From JAXLYX01 sp046351215 (GTDB lineage Bacteria; Myxococcota_A; Polyangia; Polyangiales; Houyiibacteriaceae): DNA of 64,000 nt. Positions 63,753-64,000 of the stretch are shown piece after piece. The stretch is from contig JAXLYX010000008.1 in assembly GCA_046351215.1 (NCBI GenBank), forward strand, positions 124,001 through 188,000. The letters are read 5' to 3'. A program made the position numbers and the translations under genes. The stretch's first letter is position 1. Each line of letters opens with the position of its first letter. The notes under the pieces are model-generated. The model saw nothing but the letters and a program-made list of their open reading frames with translations. It was not told the DNA's origin and searched no databases.

Positions 63753-64000
63753 GGATGCACCTCTTCGGCGAGGGAAGGGACGGCGATTCGCGGTCTCGGA
63801 GGGCGCAGCGCGTCGGGATCCGTCTCGGTGCCGAAGAGGCGATCGAGGCTGGAGCCGATGGGGGCGAAGTTCGTGCCGAGACGTGGCTTCGAGTGATGGA
63901 GATCGTGGTGGGCGATCGTCGCGAGGAGCGGGATCCGGAAGGGGAGCAGCGAGCGCAGGCCCCAGTGGATGTGCCCCTCGTGGAGGTGGATCAGGAAGAG
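63749..64000 (-). CDS. Fatty-acid-hydroxylase/sterol-desaturase family, C-terminal part
   Basis: 84 codons read leftward from beyond the window, ending in TGA at 63749-63751 that overlaps the FAD-oxidase start. Seen: IHLHEGHIHWG, then ATIAHHDLHHSKPRLGTNFA and GSSLDRLFGT. HxxHH within AHHDLHHS is the third His cluster of the family, and the terminal DRLFGT is typical of C5-sterol desaturase and fatty-acid hydroxylase members. Not the same gene as the hydroxylase at 61366, since the sequences differ. The N-terminal part is outside the window. Confidence 0.85.
   Translation of the reverse strand, partial: LFLIHLHEGHIHWGLRSLLPFRIPLLATIAHHDLHHSKPRLGTNFAPIGSSLDRLFGTETDPDALRPPRPRIAVPSLAEEVHP

Overview
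The window is a very GC-rich stretch of bacterial chromosome with tightly packed genes on both strands. It holds about 58 protein genes and one atypical tRNA gene, and has no rRNA, CRISPR array, transposase, integrase or phage module. Several gene families point to Myxococcota, most likely a Polyangia/Sandaracinaceae-type organism. They include secreted lipoproteins with Asp/Ala/Gly linkers, MopE-type metal-binding repeats on a beta-helix, seven Myxococcus-type Cys-rich (DUF4215) repeats, Kazal, EGF and Sushi modules, two PF10118 ferritin-like 'metal-dependent hydrolases', and sterol-desaturase-type enzymes. Taxonomy is inferred from gene content; there is no rRNA to confirm it.

Layout. 1-15,039: a truncated lipase-like gene, DinB, an EamA transporter, a hotdog-like protein, a divergent pair of lipoprotein genes (MopE-like and Kazal) around a palindrome-rich 334-bp spacer, a Tat-exported papain-like protease, several membrane and lipoprotein genes, a PF10118 protein, a START-like protein and an SDR dehydrogenase. 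15,059-21,488: a G8/CEMIP-like beta-helix lipoprotein divergent from a translationally coupled cassette (GT2, hexapeptide acyltransferase, SGNH hydrolase, GT4) that looks like polysaccharide assembly and decoration. 21,505-35,815: a glycan-binding-type lipoprotein, enoyl-CoA hydratase, lysoplasmalogenase, a CE1-like esterase, the coupled trio AMP-ligase / PrmC-like methyltransferase / amidase followed by AlkD, a second amidase, an alpha/beta hydrolase and an EGF-Sushi lipoprotein.

35,938-46,839: a lipoprotein sharing a domain with the one at 21,505, a cytochrome P450 beside an enoyl-CoA hydratase and a hydrolase, a FadL-type porin, UspA, a pectin-acetylesterase-like lipoprotein, an MscS channel and a split YeeE/YedE pair. 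46,938-59,366: a tandem Usp, a PHA-system protein, a SUKH-like protein, SulP-STAS, the DUF4215 lipoprotein, a second PF10118 protein divergent from an AraC regulator, a SUMF1-like lipoprotein, an OYE flavin oxidoreductase and a lipoprotein of unknown function. 59,420-64,000: an Arg(TCT) tRNA gene carrying a 49-nt structured insertion in the anticodon stem, 52 bp from a Ro60/TROVE-vWA gene, then a coupled run of hydroxylase, FAD oxidase and hydroxylase suggestive of sterol or lipid modification.

Main themes are the cell envelope (fourteen predicted lipoproteins), lipid and acyl metabolism (two crotonases, an AMP ligase, P450, FadL, OYE, desaturases) and RNA biology at the right end. At least seven genes have a TANNNT hexamer exactly 6 nt before the start codon and no Shine-Dalgarno sequence, which suggests widespread leaderless transcription. 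The strongest candidate for something new is the split tRNA next to the Ro60 homologue.
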